In this document: piece by piece, positions 6,401 to 12,097 of the stretch | Position numbering within the stretch: the stretch's first letter is position 1 | How the letters are laid out: every line of letters begins with the position of its first letter | DNA from: Phoronis ovalis | Lineage: Eukaryota; Phoronida; Phoronidae | NCBI GenBank assembly: GCA_028565635.1 | Contig: JAOXYB010047813.1 | Location: forward strand, 1 to 12,097 | Direction of reading: 5' to 3' | DNA length: 12,097 nt | Position numbers and translations under genes: made by a program | Notes under the pieces: generated by a model | What the model saw: only the letters and a program-made list of their open reading frames with translations | The model's database searches: none | What the model was told of the DNA's origin: nothing

Positions 6401-8894
6401 CTTAACATGTAATTTTCTTTGCACAATTATACTTGAGAAATTTTTATAATGTTACTGAATTTTACAGGTTAGTATTACAGGTAGCATGCATTTGGTTGTC
6501 GTTTCTGACCCAACAGGTAATATAGCATAGCTCATTAGCTTTGATCTGTTATGGGACAGATTAATATTTTTACAAGTCATCACAGAGACTATGCATTGTT
6601 GGCATAATTATCTATTCAGAAAAACAAAAGGAAATCACCTATACATATAATTATATGTATTTAGATTGGCTTTTGAGCAGGCCTCATCCAAGGTAATTTA
6701 CTTATGTTGCCAGCCCACTTAAAAAAAATCAGACTCAAGAATAAAAAACACCCTTCAAGAAATGTTAGTTTTATTTTCTTCATTATCATATATTGTCACA
6801 TGACCTGCTAGGAAATAAAAAAGTGGCAAATCAGTGAACATTATTTCACTTTTGACACACTAACAACTAACAAATAACTTTTAAAATACATTGTAATGTG
6901 AAAAGATATGCAATACTCATTTGAAATAGTTTAGGATAAAATATTTAATATGTACAAGATCTATATGTCCCTTAGTTTGGCATATGTTGAAGTATAATTT
7001 TGAAAGTTTTTTAATTCATCTTCGACATCTTGAATTCTTTAAGTAAGGCAGAAAAGCATATATAATGATATAATTAGAAACATTTATTACTTTTAGCTTT
7101 AGAATTTACTTGTACAGAATCAACCAGTGGTTTAGAAGGTGCTTACTTCGGCATTTATTTTTGCACCAGGGGTATAGCATACAACTTGTCTGTATTGTTG
7201 CAGGCCTTAGTGAATATTGATCCTAAAGGTAAGTAATGTACTTCTTTCATATAAGATGTTTAAAGGAGTCTTATTTAATGAAATTCTTAGCACTAAGTAT
7301 TTTTTGCAAGAGGGTATTAAACGGAACATATACCTATTCTTGCATGGGTTGAAAGAAATTGGAAACAGTACTTGAAAATCTTCAAAATAGTAAATTCACT
7401 GCTTTTTCAGATTGTTTGTTTCTTTGTAAATATTCTTTAAGTAGAGACTTGGTGTTTAAGGGAGGCCATTATTTGGATAAAAATGCAATTTTCTTGCCTG
7501 CATGGTTATAATGCTCTTTTAACTAGCATATCTGACAATTAAGTCCTTCATTGTTATATTGCACTTGGAGAATTGAATTTTGCTGTATATATTTATAATT
7601 ATAGTTTTAGCATTTTCTGTTACAGTTCCTAAACTTTTCCTACTACCTGCTGCTAGTTTTTGGAGAGAATTTTGTTGATGTATCTTGGGTAATTACTGAT
7701 TGTTATGCCCATCACAGTAACTGGGCATATCAGTCTTGCGCTATGCTGTGTTGTCATTGTCCACATTTTCTTTTTCTCACAATAACAGTTTCAGTTTTTA
7801 CCCAATCAGCTTCATATTCAATACAAGGTAAATATAGGTATAGTGCAGGTTGGTTATAATTTTGACCTTGATTACTTCCAATATGGCTGACTGGCGACCA
7901 TGTTTGTTACTGAGAGGGCATTTTACTTTGCCTCAGTTGCGGGAAAGACAGAAATTTGGCTGGAGAATTTGAAGGTGAATACACGAAGGCCATAGTTTGT
8001 GAGCGTAATAGGCTAAGTGACATTTTAGAATGACCTTGAAAAGTAGGTCAAATGCCAATCCGAATCTTTTGACATTTTTCCTTGTGTGTAACGTACACGT
8101 ACTTTCTTTGTCTCGCAAAAATTCCAATTTTTATCCGATCAGCTTCATATTTAATACAGGGTATTAGTACTAGAAGTCAAAATGCAGGTCAGGTATAATT
8201 TTGATCCAGATTATTTCTAATATGGCTGACTAATGGCCATGTTTGTTCTCAAAATTGTTAATCGCAATATTAACTTCAATTTTTATGTGATCAGCTTTAT
8301 ATTTGATACAGGGTAGGTATAGGTCAAAGTGCAAGTCAAATTTAATTTTGGCTTAGGTTTCTCAATTCCTAAATGGTGGCCATGTTTGTTCCTGACAGGG
8401 CATATGTCATTTTGTGTCACATACCAGAAAGATGAAGCGTTGCCTAGACGATTTGAAAGTGGATTTAAGAAAACCATAAGTTGTTGAGCATAATAGACTA
8501 AGCGACATTTTAAAATGTCCTTAAAAAGTACATCAAATACTGATCCAAATCTTCAACATTTATTGTATACGACATTTGGCTTAACAAATGTAACACTTAT
8601 AGCTAGCAACTATTAAAAAATGACTGCCACCCAGGTCTGCAAACCACATACAACCAGTAGAACATGATTTAGGGATGATATGGGCATCTGACATTACAAA
8701 TGTCTTCTTTGAATTTTGTGTTTGTTTCAGAGAAGTGGTATGCCGAATCCATGGACCAAGCAGCCCATTCTGACTATTATTTCTTCCTGCTGACTGGAAT
8801 AGTTGGCATTGGTTTCTTAATTTATATTTTTGCGGCAAGGAAATACAGATATGTCCATTCTAGACACACAGACAGAAATCTAAGCGACTTATAG
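292..8894 (+). CDS. POT/PTR2 (SLC15A, PHT-like) oligopeptide transporter, 5'-partial, 7 exons
   Basis: Seven + strand exons splice to a 378-residue C-terminal fragment ending in TAG at 8892-8894, with no frame conflict at any junction. The family moves di/tripeptides or histidine across plasma or endolysosomal membranes, driven by protons. Residues below are numbered in this fragment. Predicted helices: TM4 about 4-28, TM5 49-67, TM6 74-97, TM7 149-173, TM8 195-219, TM9 231-250, TM10 261-284, TM11 296-319, TM12 340-362. POT hallmarks are RMGIGFIFMI (227-236), the W-Y-x-V-P-Q run before TM10 (261-265), Glu274 in TM10 followed by T-A-L-E-F (280-284), and the FW..Y.Q of TM7 (159-165). The TM9-TM10 loop is short, unlike PEPT1/PEPT2 with their large luminal domain, so the PHT branch (SLC15A4/A3) fits best. 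Odd points are Asn20 at the usual Lys/Arg of TM4 and Ala54 at the Asn of the second signature. The start codon and TM1-TM3 are outside the window. Family call is firm; subfamily and substrate are inferred. Confidence 0.9.
718..1392. mobile_element. TTAA-flanked foldback MITE (piggyBac-like)
   Basis: The element (722-1388, 667 bp) is bounded on both sides by TTAA (718-721 and 1389-1392), the target site of piggyBac transposons. The left end reads GGGGGCAGGACCC and the right end, reverse-complemented, reads GAGGCTAGACCC; both arms then continue with TTGGGACAA. The arms stay complementary with gaps much further in: GCCATTTTGAGTAAAAACTC (left, near 800) against GCCATTTTGGGTAAAAACTC (right, complement near 1200), and GTCCAACACCTCTATAG near 860 against GTCCAACACCCCTATAG (complement near 1145). 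Matching continues to about 940 on the left and 1085 on the right. No transposase is present, so it would be non-autonomous. The piggyBac assignment rests on TTAA and terminal shape only. Confidence 0.75.
1870..1905. repeat. Short imperfect hairpin
   Basis: AGACTA at the left end pairs with TAGTCT at the right end. Inside, GGTGCC pairs with GGCTACC with one bulge around an AATTAT loop. It is inside an intron, with no sign of function. Confidence 0.5.
2096..2268 (+). CDS. Exon b: second POT signature region, TM5 and TM6
   Basis: A long polypyrimidine tract (2074-2090) precedes the acceptor TACAG at 2091-2095. The first base completes the Trp48 codon. The residues that follow, F-Y-F-I-S-A-F-G-T-L (49-58), sit where the family has its second POT signature (W/Y-Y-F-S-I-N-L-G-S), but the Asn is Ala54 and its neighbour is Ser53. 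TM6 is at about 74-97. Two donors overlap, GTAGTA at 2266 and GTAAGT at 2269; the second is the better match and is used here. The exon ends in phase 1 with either donor. Confidence 0.85.
2269..3002 (+). other. Intron 2 (734 bp, phase 1)
   Basis: The donor is GTAAGT and the acceptor CTACTGTTTCAG. It includes a perfect 7-bp stem (ACCCACT / AGTGGGT, about 2653-2668). The rest is AT-rich and I see no gene or recognisable element. Confidence 0.75.
3003..3181 (+). CDS. Exon c: cytosolic TM6-TM7 linker and first half of TM7
   Basis: The acceptor is CTGTTTCAG ending at 3002 and the donor is GTATAT at 3182. It enters in phase 1 and leaves in phase 0. It encodes residues 107-165: a Lys-rich stretch (VKKKLL), a polar linker of about 35 residues, then TM7 starting F-I-P-I-F-G and ending F-W-M-G-Y-S-Q. 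This is the standard POT order of central linker, V-K stretch and TM7. Ser164 lies next to the conserved Gln, where bacterial and PEPT transporters carry an acidic residue; PHT-type members also lack the acid there. Confidence 0.87.
3182..4055 (+). other. Intron 3 (874 bp, phase 0)
   Basis: The donor is GTATAT and the acceptor CATTTTGTTTTCAG. It contains a 31-bp tandem duplication (3478-3539). No other gene or element is supported. Confidence 0.75.
3478..3539. repeat. 31-bp tandem duplication, two units
   Basis: Unit 1 (3478-3508) and unit 2 (3509-3539) share TAATT.GAT.AAAAAACT.GATCCACT with a few substitutions. Both contain GATCCACT in the second half. Confidence 0.75.
4056..4248 (+). CDS. 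Exon d: second half of TM7, TM8 and the R-M-G junction
   Basis: The acceptor is TTTTCAG ending at 4055 and the donor is a consensus GTAAGT at 4249. It enters in phase 0 and leaves in phase 1. It encodes residues 166-229 plus the first base of Gly230. L-A-T-S-F-V-A-Q-V-H-M continues TM7 in the family style (Q..T.....Q). A TM7-TM8 loop with three consecutive prolines follows, then TM8 with the typical D.....L.P...L..YPL pattern. It ends T-R-M, the start of the R-M-G-I-G motif that is completed by the next exon. Confidence 0.9.
4249..5073 (+). other. Intron 4 (825 bp, phase 1)
   Basis: The donor is GTAAGT and the acceptor TTTGTTTTAG. It holds a short (TA)n run near 4279-4291 and two near-identical 17-mers, TTGCAGTATTTTCATGT at 4849 and TTGCAGTGTTTTCATGT at 5030. 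I see no gene. Confidence 0.7.
5074..5226 (+). CDS. Exon e: TM9, short TM9-TM10 loop and TM10
   Basis: The acceptor is TTTGTTTTAG ending at 5073 and the donor is GTTTGT at 5227. It enters and leaves in phase 1. It encodes I-G-F-I-F-M-I (231-237), the loop around N-P-Q-G-W-Y-V-V-P-Q, and TM10 with Glu274 in A-A-A-E-V-F-T-S-I-T. The Glu is the substrate and proton-linked acid conserved across POT transporters. The loop is only about 15 residues, which argues against PEPT1/PEPT2. This is the most family-typical exon of the window. Confidence 0.93.
5436..5610 (+). mobile_element. Retroposon-like repeat with A-rich tail (tentative)
   Basis: The block starts with TTGACATTTGACTTC and ..TGACCTTTTGAACTCAAGGTCA.. 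type sequence. It runs through GTGTTCGAGATATAGCTTGC and GGAAGAAGGAAGAAAGAAAC into an A-rich tail at about 5587-5613. Such blocks with a purine or A-rich end resemble dispersed repeats of marine invertebrates. I cannot name a family and see no target duplication. Confidence 0.35.
5691..5795. repeat. Degenerate tandem repeat, about three units
   Basis: Copies of AATCTC (at about 5694, 5731 and 5762) are each followed by ..AATAAGTAGC.AACTTTA.. or a diverged version. Unit spacing is about 30-37 bp. It is AT-rich and non-coding. Confidence 0.5.
6481..6516 (+). other. Candidate 36-bp in-frame cassette microexon
   Basis: The segment is flanked by a TATTACAG acceptor (ending 6480) and a GTAATA donor (6517). 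Its 36 bases fit the phase-1 junction between exons e and f with no stop. It would insert 12 residues (G-S-M-H-L-V-V-V-S-D-P-T) inside the T-A-L-E-F run at the end of TM10. A second acceptor (TTTTACAG) ends at 6467. The family aligns better without it, so it may be chance. Confidence 0.2.
6641..6660. repeat. Perfect 20-bp palindrome
   Basis: ATACATATAATTATATGTAT reads the same on both strands. It is AT-only apart from one C and one G, so it may simply reflect local composition. Confidence 0.8.
7097..7228 (+). CDS. Exon f: end of TM10 and TM11
   Basis: The acceptor is TACTTTTAG ending at 7096 and the donor is a consensus GTAAGT at 7229. It enters and leaves in phase 1 and is exactly 44 codons long. 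It completes Ala281 and encodes L-E-F-T-C-T-E-S-T-S-G (282-292), then TM11 (about 296-319). The family usually reads T-G-L-E-F-x-Y-x-x-A-P, then a S-M-x-S/G turn. Here Gly is Ala281 and the A-P is T-E-S-T. A second AG lies six bases inside the exon (7101-7102); using it would delete two residues in frame. Confidence 0.85.
7229..8730 (+). other. Intron 6 (1502 bp, phase 1)
   Basis: The donor is GTAAGT and the acceptor TTTGTGTTTGTTTCAG. The second half is filled by a three-unit tandem repeat (about 7745-8562). The first half (7229-7744) shows a 7-bp stem ATGCCCA/TGGGCAT near 7705-7728 and nothing else I can name. Confidence 0.8.
7745..8562. repeat. Three-unit diverged tandem repeat (long, short, long)
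   Basis: Three copies carry the anchor TTTTTAC/T..GATCAGCTTCATAT..AATACA.GGTA, at about 7792, 8125 and 8277. Each continues with GTCA..GTGCA/TGCAGGTC, a TATAATTTTGA/GGCTT stretch and ATGGCTGAC or a related form, then GGCCATGTTTGTT. Units 1 and 3 carry on with GGGCAT..TCATTTTG, AGAAAGA, GGCTAAG/GACTAAG-type and CATTTTA.AATG.CCTT.AAAAGTA blocks. Unit 2 stops after the GTTTGTT block, so the spacing is about 333 and then 152 bp. The sequence type is like repeats common in molluscan introns (pattern memory, not searched). Confidence 0.75.
8731..8894 (+). CDS. Exon g (terminal): TM12, C-terminal tail and stop
   Basis: The acceptor is TTTGTTTCAG ending at 8730. The first two bases complete Glu325. 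It encodes the TM11-TM12 loop, then D-Y-Y-F-F-L-L (339-345), which matches the (N/D)-Y-Y-F-(F/W)-L-L run typical of TM12 in this family. TM12 continues to about 362. The tail K-Y-R-Y-V-H-S-R-H is basic and short. The stop is TAG at 8892-8894. I see no sorting motif of the dileucine type in the tail; in human SLC15A4 such a motif is N-terminal, which is outside this window. Confidence 0.9.
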
Positions 8895-9095
8895 AGACAC
8901 AAATAGTGCTTAGAGTTGAATCAAGTTATCTATAGTTCTTTAACATTGGGTACAACTGTTTTCACATATAATTTGTACTGTATAAACGTGTTTTATAATT
9001 TATAATCAGCCTGGTATTCTTAAGTTTTATTTAGTTCCAAATGAAGATAATAATGTGATGCATATTACTTAACTAATTTTCGATTTCCTTGCGAG

Positions 9096-9300
9096 TGTGA
9101 CGATTTACCAATTTTGGCTGTGTCAGCTTAAGACCACCTGGTGGGTATTTTGGAAACCACAAGCAAGACTGTCCCCAAGTTTCGCACACTTGTTTCAGTT
9201 TATGCTGGCAATTTAAGGTTGTGTTAGAGCAATCTGATTCTTAAACAGAGCCACTTTCAGGTGTTAAACTGTGCTTTATAAAAATATTAAATTGTTCACT
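9096..9300. repeat. Direct repeat, copy 1 (UTR-like block with palindrome)
   Basis: It shares several blocks in order with copy 2: GTGACG, GACCACCTGGTGG (palindromic core at 9132-9144), ..TATTTTGG.A, TTTCAG.TTA, ..GAGCAATCTGAT.., AACAGAGCCACTTTCAG, TTAAACTG and TTTAT.AAAAATA before the poly(A)-like hexamer. Confidence 0.65.
9286..9291 (+). terminator. Candidate poly(A) signal ATTAAA
   Basis: It lies 392 bases after the stop codon and is the first ATTAAA/AATAAA that sits at a place also holding a hexamer (AATAAA, 11941) in the duplicated block. Cleavage would fall about 15-30 bases later. Confidence 0.35.
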
Positions 9301-9310
9301 TGTTGTTTGA

Positions 9311-9585
9311 TGCAATTGATAGCCTCAATTGAAATGACTGTGTTACAACAAAAAAAGGTGGATCAGCTAACATATTTTGTTTTCTATTACTGTTTGTTGA
9401 ATTTTAACTTTGTAGCGTCAATACTATATTTGCTTAATTATATAAGCAGTATTATCACAGTGTACATGTTATAAACAGATCTGATTTCTAATACACTATC
9501 TATCAACTCCAAATGTACAGTTTAATACAGTAATCAAACCAGTACCAGAAATGTTTCATTCTGATATTCAATAATAGAAGTAAAG
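9311..9585. other. Non-coding stretch, nothing recognised
   Basis: The sequence is AT-rich. An open frame crosses part of it, but its predicted peptide is low-complexity and hydrophobic with no family likeness. Confidence 0.5.
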
Positions 9586-10422
9586 TTAATTTACCCAGGG
9601 GTCCCATTCAGTGGCTGGTATGCATGACTGTGAACAAAAATGCGTAAAAATGGGATTTTTAAAAGCAAAGCACGTTAATGCGCATTACGTAATTAGAGTG
9701 CATTTTTTTCCATCAAATATATAAAAAATGTAGTCTGAATAAATCCATCTGCTTATCCACTGTTATACCCATTATTAATTGTAATTTGATTGGTACTTGT
9801 CCAGACTTTTGCGAGCACTTTATATATAATTAAAGGGATTATCGTTCTTCTGCTTTTCGAGATAATAAACAAAATTGTTAAGCCCAGACATTAGCTGAGG
9901 AGGCATGAAACAATAACGTATGAACTTATTCAAACTGTCAAAAAGGGTACCTTATTTGGTTATCTGTACGCATTCAAGATAATTCATTTACTCACTTAAT
10001 TCCCAGTGAGTCTCAGATTAAATGAAAACAGTACAAAAATATGAAAATTTTCTGGGTTCCTTTAAAAGCGGGCCCAGACCTCACACCACATGACCCTCTG
10101 GTCGCTCTTCCCACAGTAATATTTTGTTATCCACTAAGACATCAATTTTTCCACGGGAACGACTGGTCTATATTACAGAGTGGATACTCGATATACATTT
10201 CACTTACTTACAGTTTCTCACAGCAGCACTATAAGTATATTACCCATTTTGGATATATCCTTTCGAGTCAGAGTGAATAGGGTTTAAGAATATATTGCCT
10301 AGTGCACTAAAAGGGGTGAAAATAAAAATGGAAAAAAGCAATTAGGGGCTCTTTCAAAGATCCACTCACAAACATGGGTACCAGTAATTATTCCACTGAG
10401 TCGGACCCCCAGGTTAATTTAC
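9586..10422. mobile_element. Non-autonomous DNA transposon with 9-bp target duplication
   Basis: The element (9595-10413, 819 bp) is flanked by perfect direct repeats TTAATTTAC (9586-9594 and 10414-10422). Its terminal inverted repeats are CCAGGGGTCCCATTCAGTGG on the left and CCTGGGGGTCCGACTCAGTGG-like (complement of the right end). Similarity fades further in: CTGGTATGCATGACTGTGA against CTGGTACCCATGTTTGTGA, and TAATT..TTTTTTCCAT in both arms. A 9-bp duplication fits Mutator-like elements or, with one base reassigned, 8-bp hAT-type insertion; CAGGGGT ends are hAT-like. No transposase is seen inside. Confidence 0.75.
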
Positions 10423-11722
10423 GAGTTAGTATGCATTACCAGATAACAATACAGCTTGCACAACTGTGAACTTCCAATGAAGAGACAATCATCAAACCAT
10501 GTCTCCGTAAAATGAATAGCTTGTGACTGACATTAGCAAATAATGCAGCAAATTCAAATACTAGCAGTGTATGAGTAGTCACAGTTACACAGGACACATG
10601 ACTAGTACAGACACCCAAAAATATTAGTTATATATTCCTATATGTGTTGTGTAATTAGGAAAAATACAAAAGATGAGGAACTGTAGCGGCTTCAGTCGTT
10701 AAAGAACATATGATTCTCTTCAAACAAACCATAAAATAACTTCTTCCAAGGAAACTGCATGTGCACCAGTGTATCAGACAAGAATCTAATAGACTATTCA
10801 AATGCTCTTGGTGCAGCCACCATCATGATTGCTGCATGAACCCAAATGTTTCCAGTACGTATTTTGTGAATGAACAATGATGCAGTTCTCCGTGCCCTTC
10901 TCCGTGAAACCATTTACAATACTAGCTTGCTGGGATCATTTGTTTCACCTGAGGATCACGGCAGTGGCTCCACCAAGTGCATGCAAACAAACTATTCGGT
11001 TGAAAATATGAATGTTTTATGTATCACTGGCTTTTTATTTAATGTTTGTGTTAATTATTTAAATGTAAGAAGAAGCATTCTGTCTGGAGAATTGACCTAT
11101 ATTATTATACTTCTTGAAAAATCAAACAGGATTTTTTTTAAAAAAACCACGAGAAGCATCAATTGATTTTTACTGCTTTTCTCAATAAAAATGATTACAA
11201 AAAATTCTATAATATTTTCTGATCATTATACTGTATTCTTATGAATGATACTGTTGGGAAAACGTCTTCCTGGTATAACCACAACATTGGTGTCGAAAGT
11301 TACCCTCTGTAATCAGAATCAATATTTTGTTACAAACTTCTTGACTATTTACACAAATTAAAAAAACATGTACGATGAACTGTTGTTTGATTGACAGGTG
11401 CTTTGTCTTAACTATTTAATGAATACATAACAAAAACAAGGAAATCTGTCTGCACTGTGCATTTGCCAACTTGCTGCTTAAAATTTCTAACTGACGAATC
11501 AGATGATGGCAAAAAGTGGAATAAATCAAGTTAAGAATAGGTATATCCAAAAACTATGTAGCCTACATTGTTCTTACCTTTTCTAAAGTGTAGGATAAGA
11601 GTAAACTTACAACACAAATAATATGTGCTTTTGATTCATAGTTTTGTGATATAGTTAGCAATAGACATATTGCAAATACAAAAACAAACATCTAATTACA
11701 TGAGATGGCATGTGGGTTTCCT
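10423..11722. other. Intergenic sequence, nothing supported
   Basis: I looked on both strands for POT-like exons, other conserved protein motifs and RNA genes and found none. There is an open frame at 10870-11166 on the + strand and a short Arg-rich one on the - strand at 10794-10913; neither has convincing support. An AATAAA is at 11184. Confidence 0.5.
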
Positions 11723-11955
11723 GTGACGTACCATAAACATTGTTGTATGACTTACTTGAGACCACCAGGTGGTCATTTTAGTATTTACTACCAGGAAGAA
11801 TTACAGTTTCACCATGTGAAAATAAATTTCATCAATATATAATTATGTATTTTTCAATTGCTAATACACCAGCTATACGGTTTAGAACAAGCAATATCCA
11901 TAACAGATCCACTTTCAGTTTTTAAACTGATTTTATCAAAAATAAACTGTTAAAA
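11723..11955. repeat. Direct repeat, copy 2 (UTR-like block with palindrome)
   Basis: It repeats the order seen at 9096-9300: GTGACG, GACCACCAGGTGGTC (11760-11774, palindromic except at its centre), CATTTTAGTA, TTTCA, AACAAGCAATATCC, AACAGATCCACTTTCAG, TTAAACTG, TTTATCAAAAATAAA. An AATAAA at 11941-11946 lies where copy 1 has ATTAAA. Confidence 0.65.
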
Positions 11956-12052
11956 TGTATATAATTTTTTTTTAAACTTGACATAATTAAAACATGCAAA
12001 AAATGTTCATTTGTCCATTCACAAGACATAGAATTCTGGTAAAATTTACACA

Positions 12053-12097
12053 TGAACACACACGCACACACACACACACACACACAACACACACAAC
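12053..12097. repeat. (CA)n microsatellite
   Basis: A run of CA units with a few interruptions (CACGCACA and CAACAC) continues to the window edge. Confidence 0.9.

Larger units (their letters stand above)
5227..7096 (+). other. Intron 5 (1870 bp, phase 1)
   Basis: The donor is GTTTGT and the acceptor TTATTACTTTTAG. It contains a retroposon-like repeat (about 5436-5610), degenerate tandem copies of an AATCTC..AATAAGTAGC motif (about 5691-5795), a candidate in-frame microexon (6481-6516) and a 20-bp palindrome (6641-6660). No independent gene was recognised. Confidence 0.75.
8895..9310 (+). other. Probable 3' UTR of the transporter gene
   Basis: It directly follows the TAG stop and has no further family sequence. 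An ATTAAA poly(A)-signal variant at 9286-9291 and T-rich sequence after it give a plausible end. The 3' part (about 9096-9300) is a diverged duplicate of 11723-11955. Later AATAAA hexamers (9738, 9864, 11184, 11941) leave the true end open. Confidence 0.4.

Noticed and set aside
6641-6660. 20-bp AT-rich palindrome as a possible regulatory site.
   Set aside because: In such AT-rich intron sequence, and without a second copy or nearby promoter, chance is the simpler reading.
9271-9474. Hydrophobic 67-codon frame after the stop.
   Set aside because: Low-complexity AT-rich translation that starts within the UTR-like repeat; no independent evidence of a gene.
10041-10280. Open frame of 79 codons inside the 819-bp transposon.
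   Set aside because: No DDE or hAT dimerisation-like motif; too short for a transposase and most likely chance.
10794-10913. Short - strand frame with an Arg-rich R-R-R-A-R-R start and G-N-I-W-V-H, faintly like the N-terminus of Harbinger transposases.
   Set aside because: Only 39 codons, no continuation of the likeness beyond its stop, no nuclease motif and no terminal repeats around it.
10870-11166. Open frame of 98 codons on the + strand in the downstream region.
   Set aside because: Composition is AT-driven, there is no recognisable domain, no splice context and no likeness to the transporter.

Overview
The window is animal nuclear DNA. It is AT-rich and has long non-coding stretches. 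It holds seven short coding blocks on the + strand with canonical GT..AG borders, microsatellites, and several inverted-repeat and tandem-repeat elements. The intron 6 and intron 5 repeats look like non-coding repeats common in marine invertebrates, perhaps molluscs. That assignment is an impression from pattern memory and is not proven.

The only gene I can support is the 3' two thirds of a proton-dependent oligopeptide transporter (POT/PTR2 family, SLC15A; closest in layout to the peptide/histidine transporters such as SLC15A4). Seven exons (292-434, 2096-2268, 3003-3181, 4056-4248, 5074-5226, 7097-7228, 8731-8894) join with fully consistent intron phases (2,1,0,1,1,1). They give 1137 coding bases: 378 residues and a TAG stop at 8892-8894. 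The fragment covers about nine membrane helices (TM4-TM12). The N-terminal third, with the start codon and the ExxER helix, lies upstream of base 1. Key family residues are changed: the TM4 Lys/Arg and the Asn of the second POT signature are absent, while the TM10 Glu and the R-M-G-I-G segment are kept.

The introns contain a ~667-bp TTAA-flanked foldback element (intron 1), a 31-bp tandem duplication (intron 3), a retroposon-like A-tailed repeat and an in-frame 36-bp candidate microexon (intron 5), and a three-unit tandem repeat (intron 6). Downstream of the stop lie a plausible 3' UTR with a poly(A)-signal variant, an 819-bp non-autonomous DNA transposon with a perfect 9-bp target duplication, and, 2.6 kb further on, a diverged second copy of the 3' UTR-like block. 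I found no second gene, no RNA gene, no CRISPR and no bacterial-type operon.
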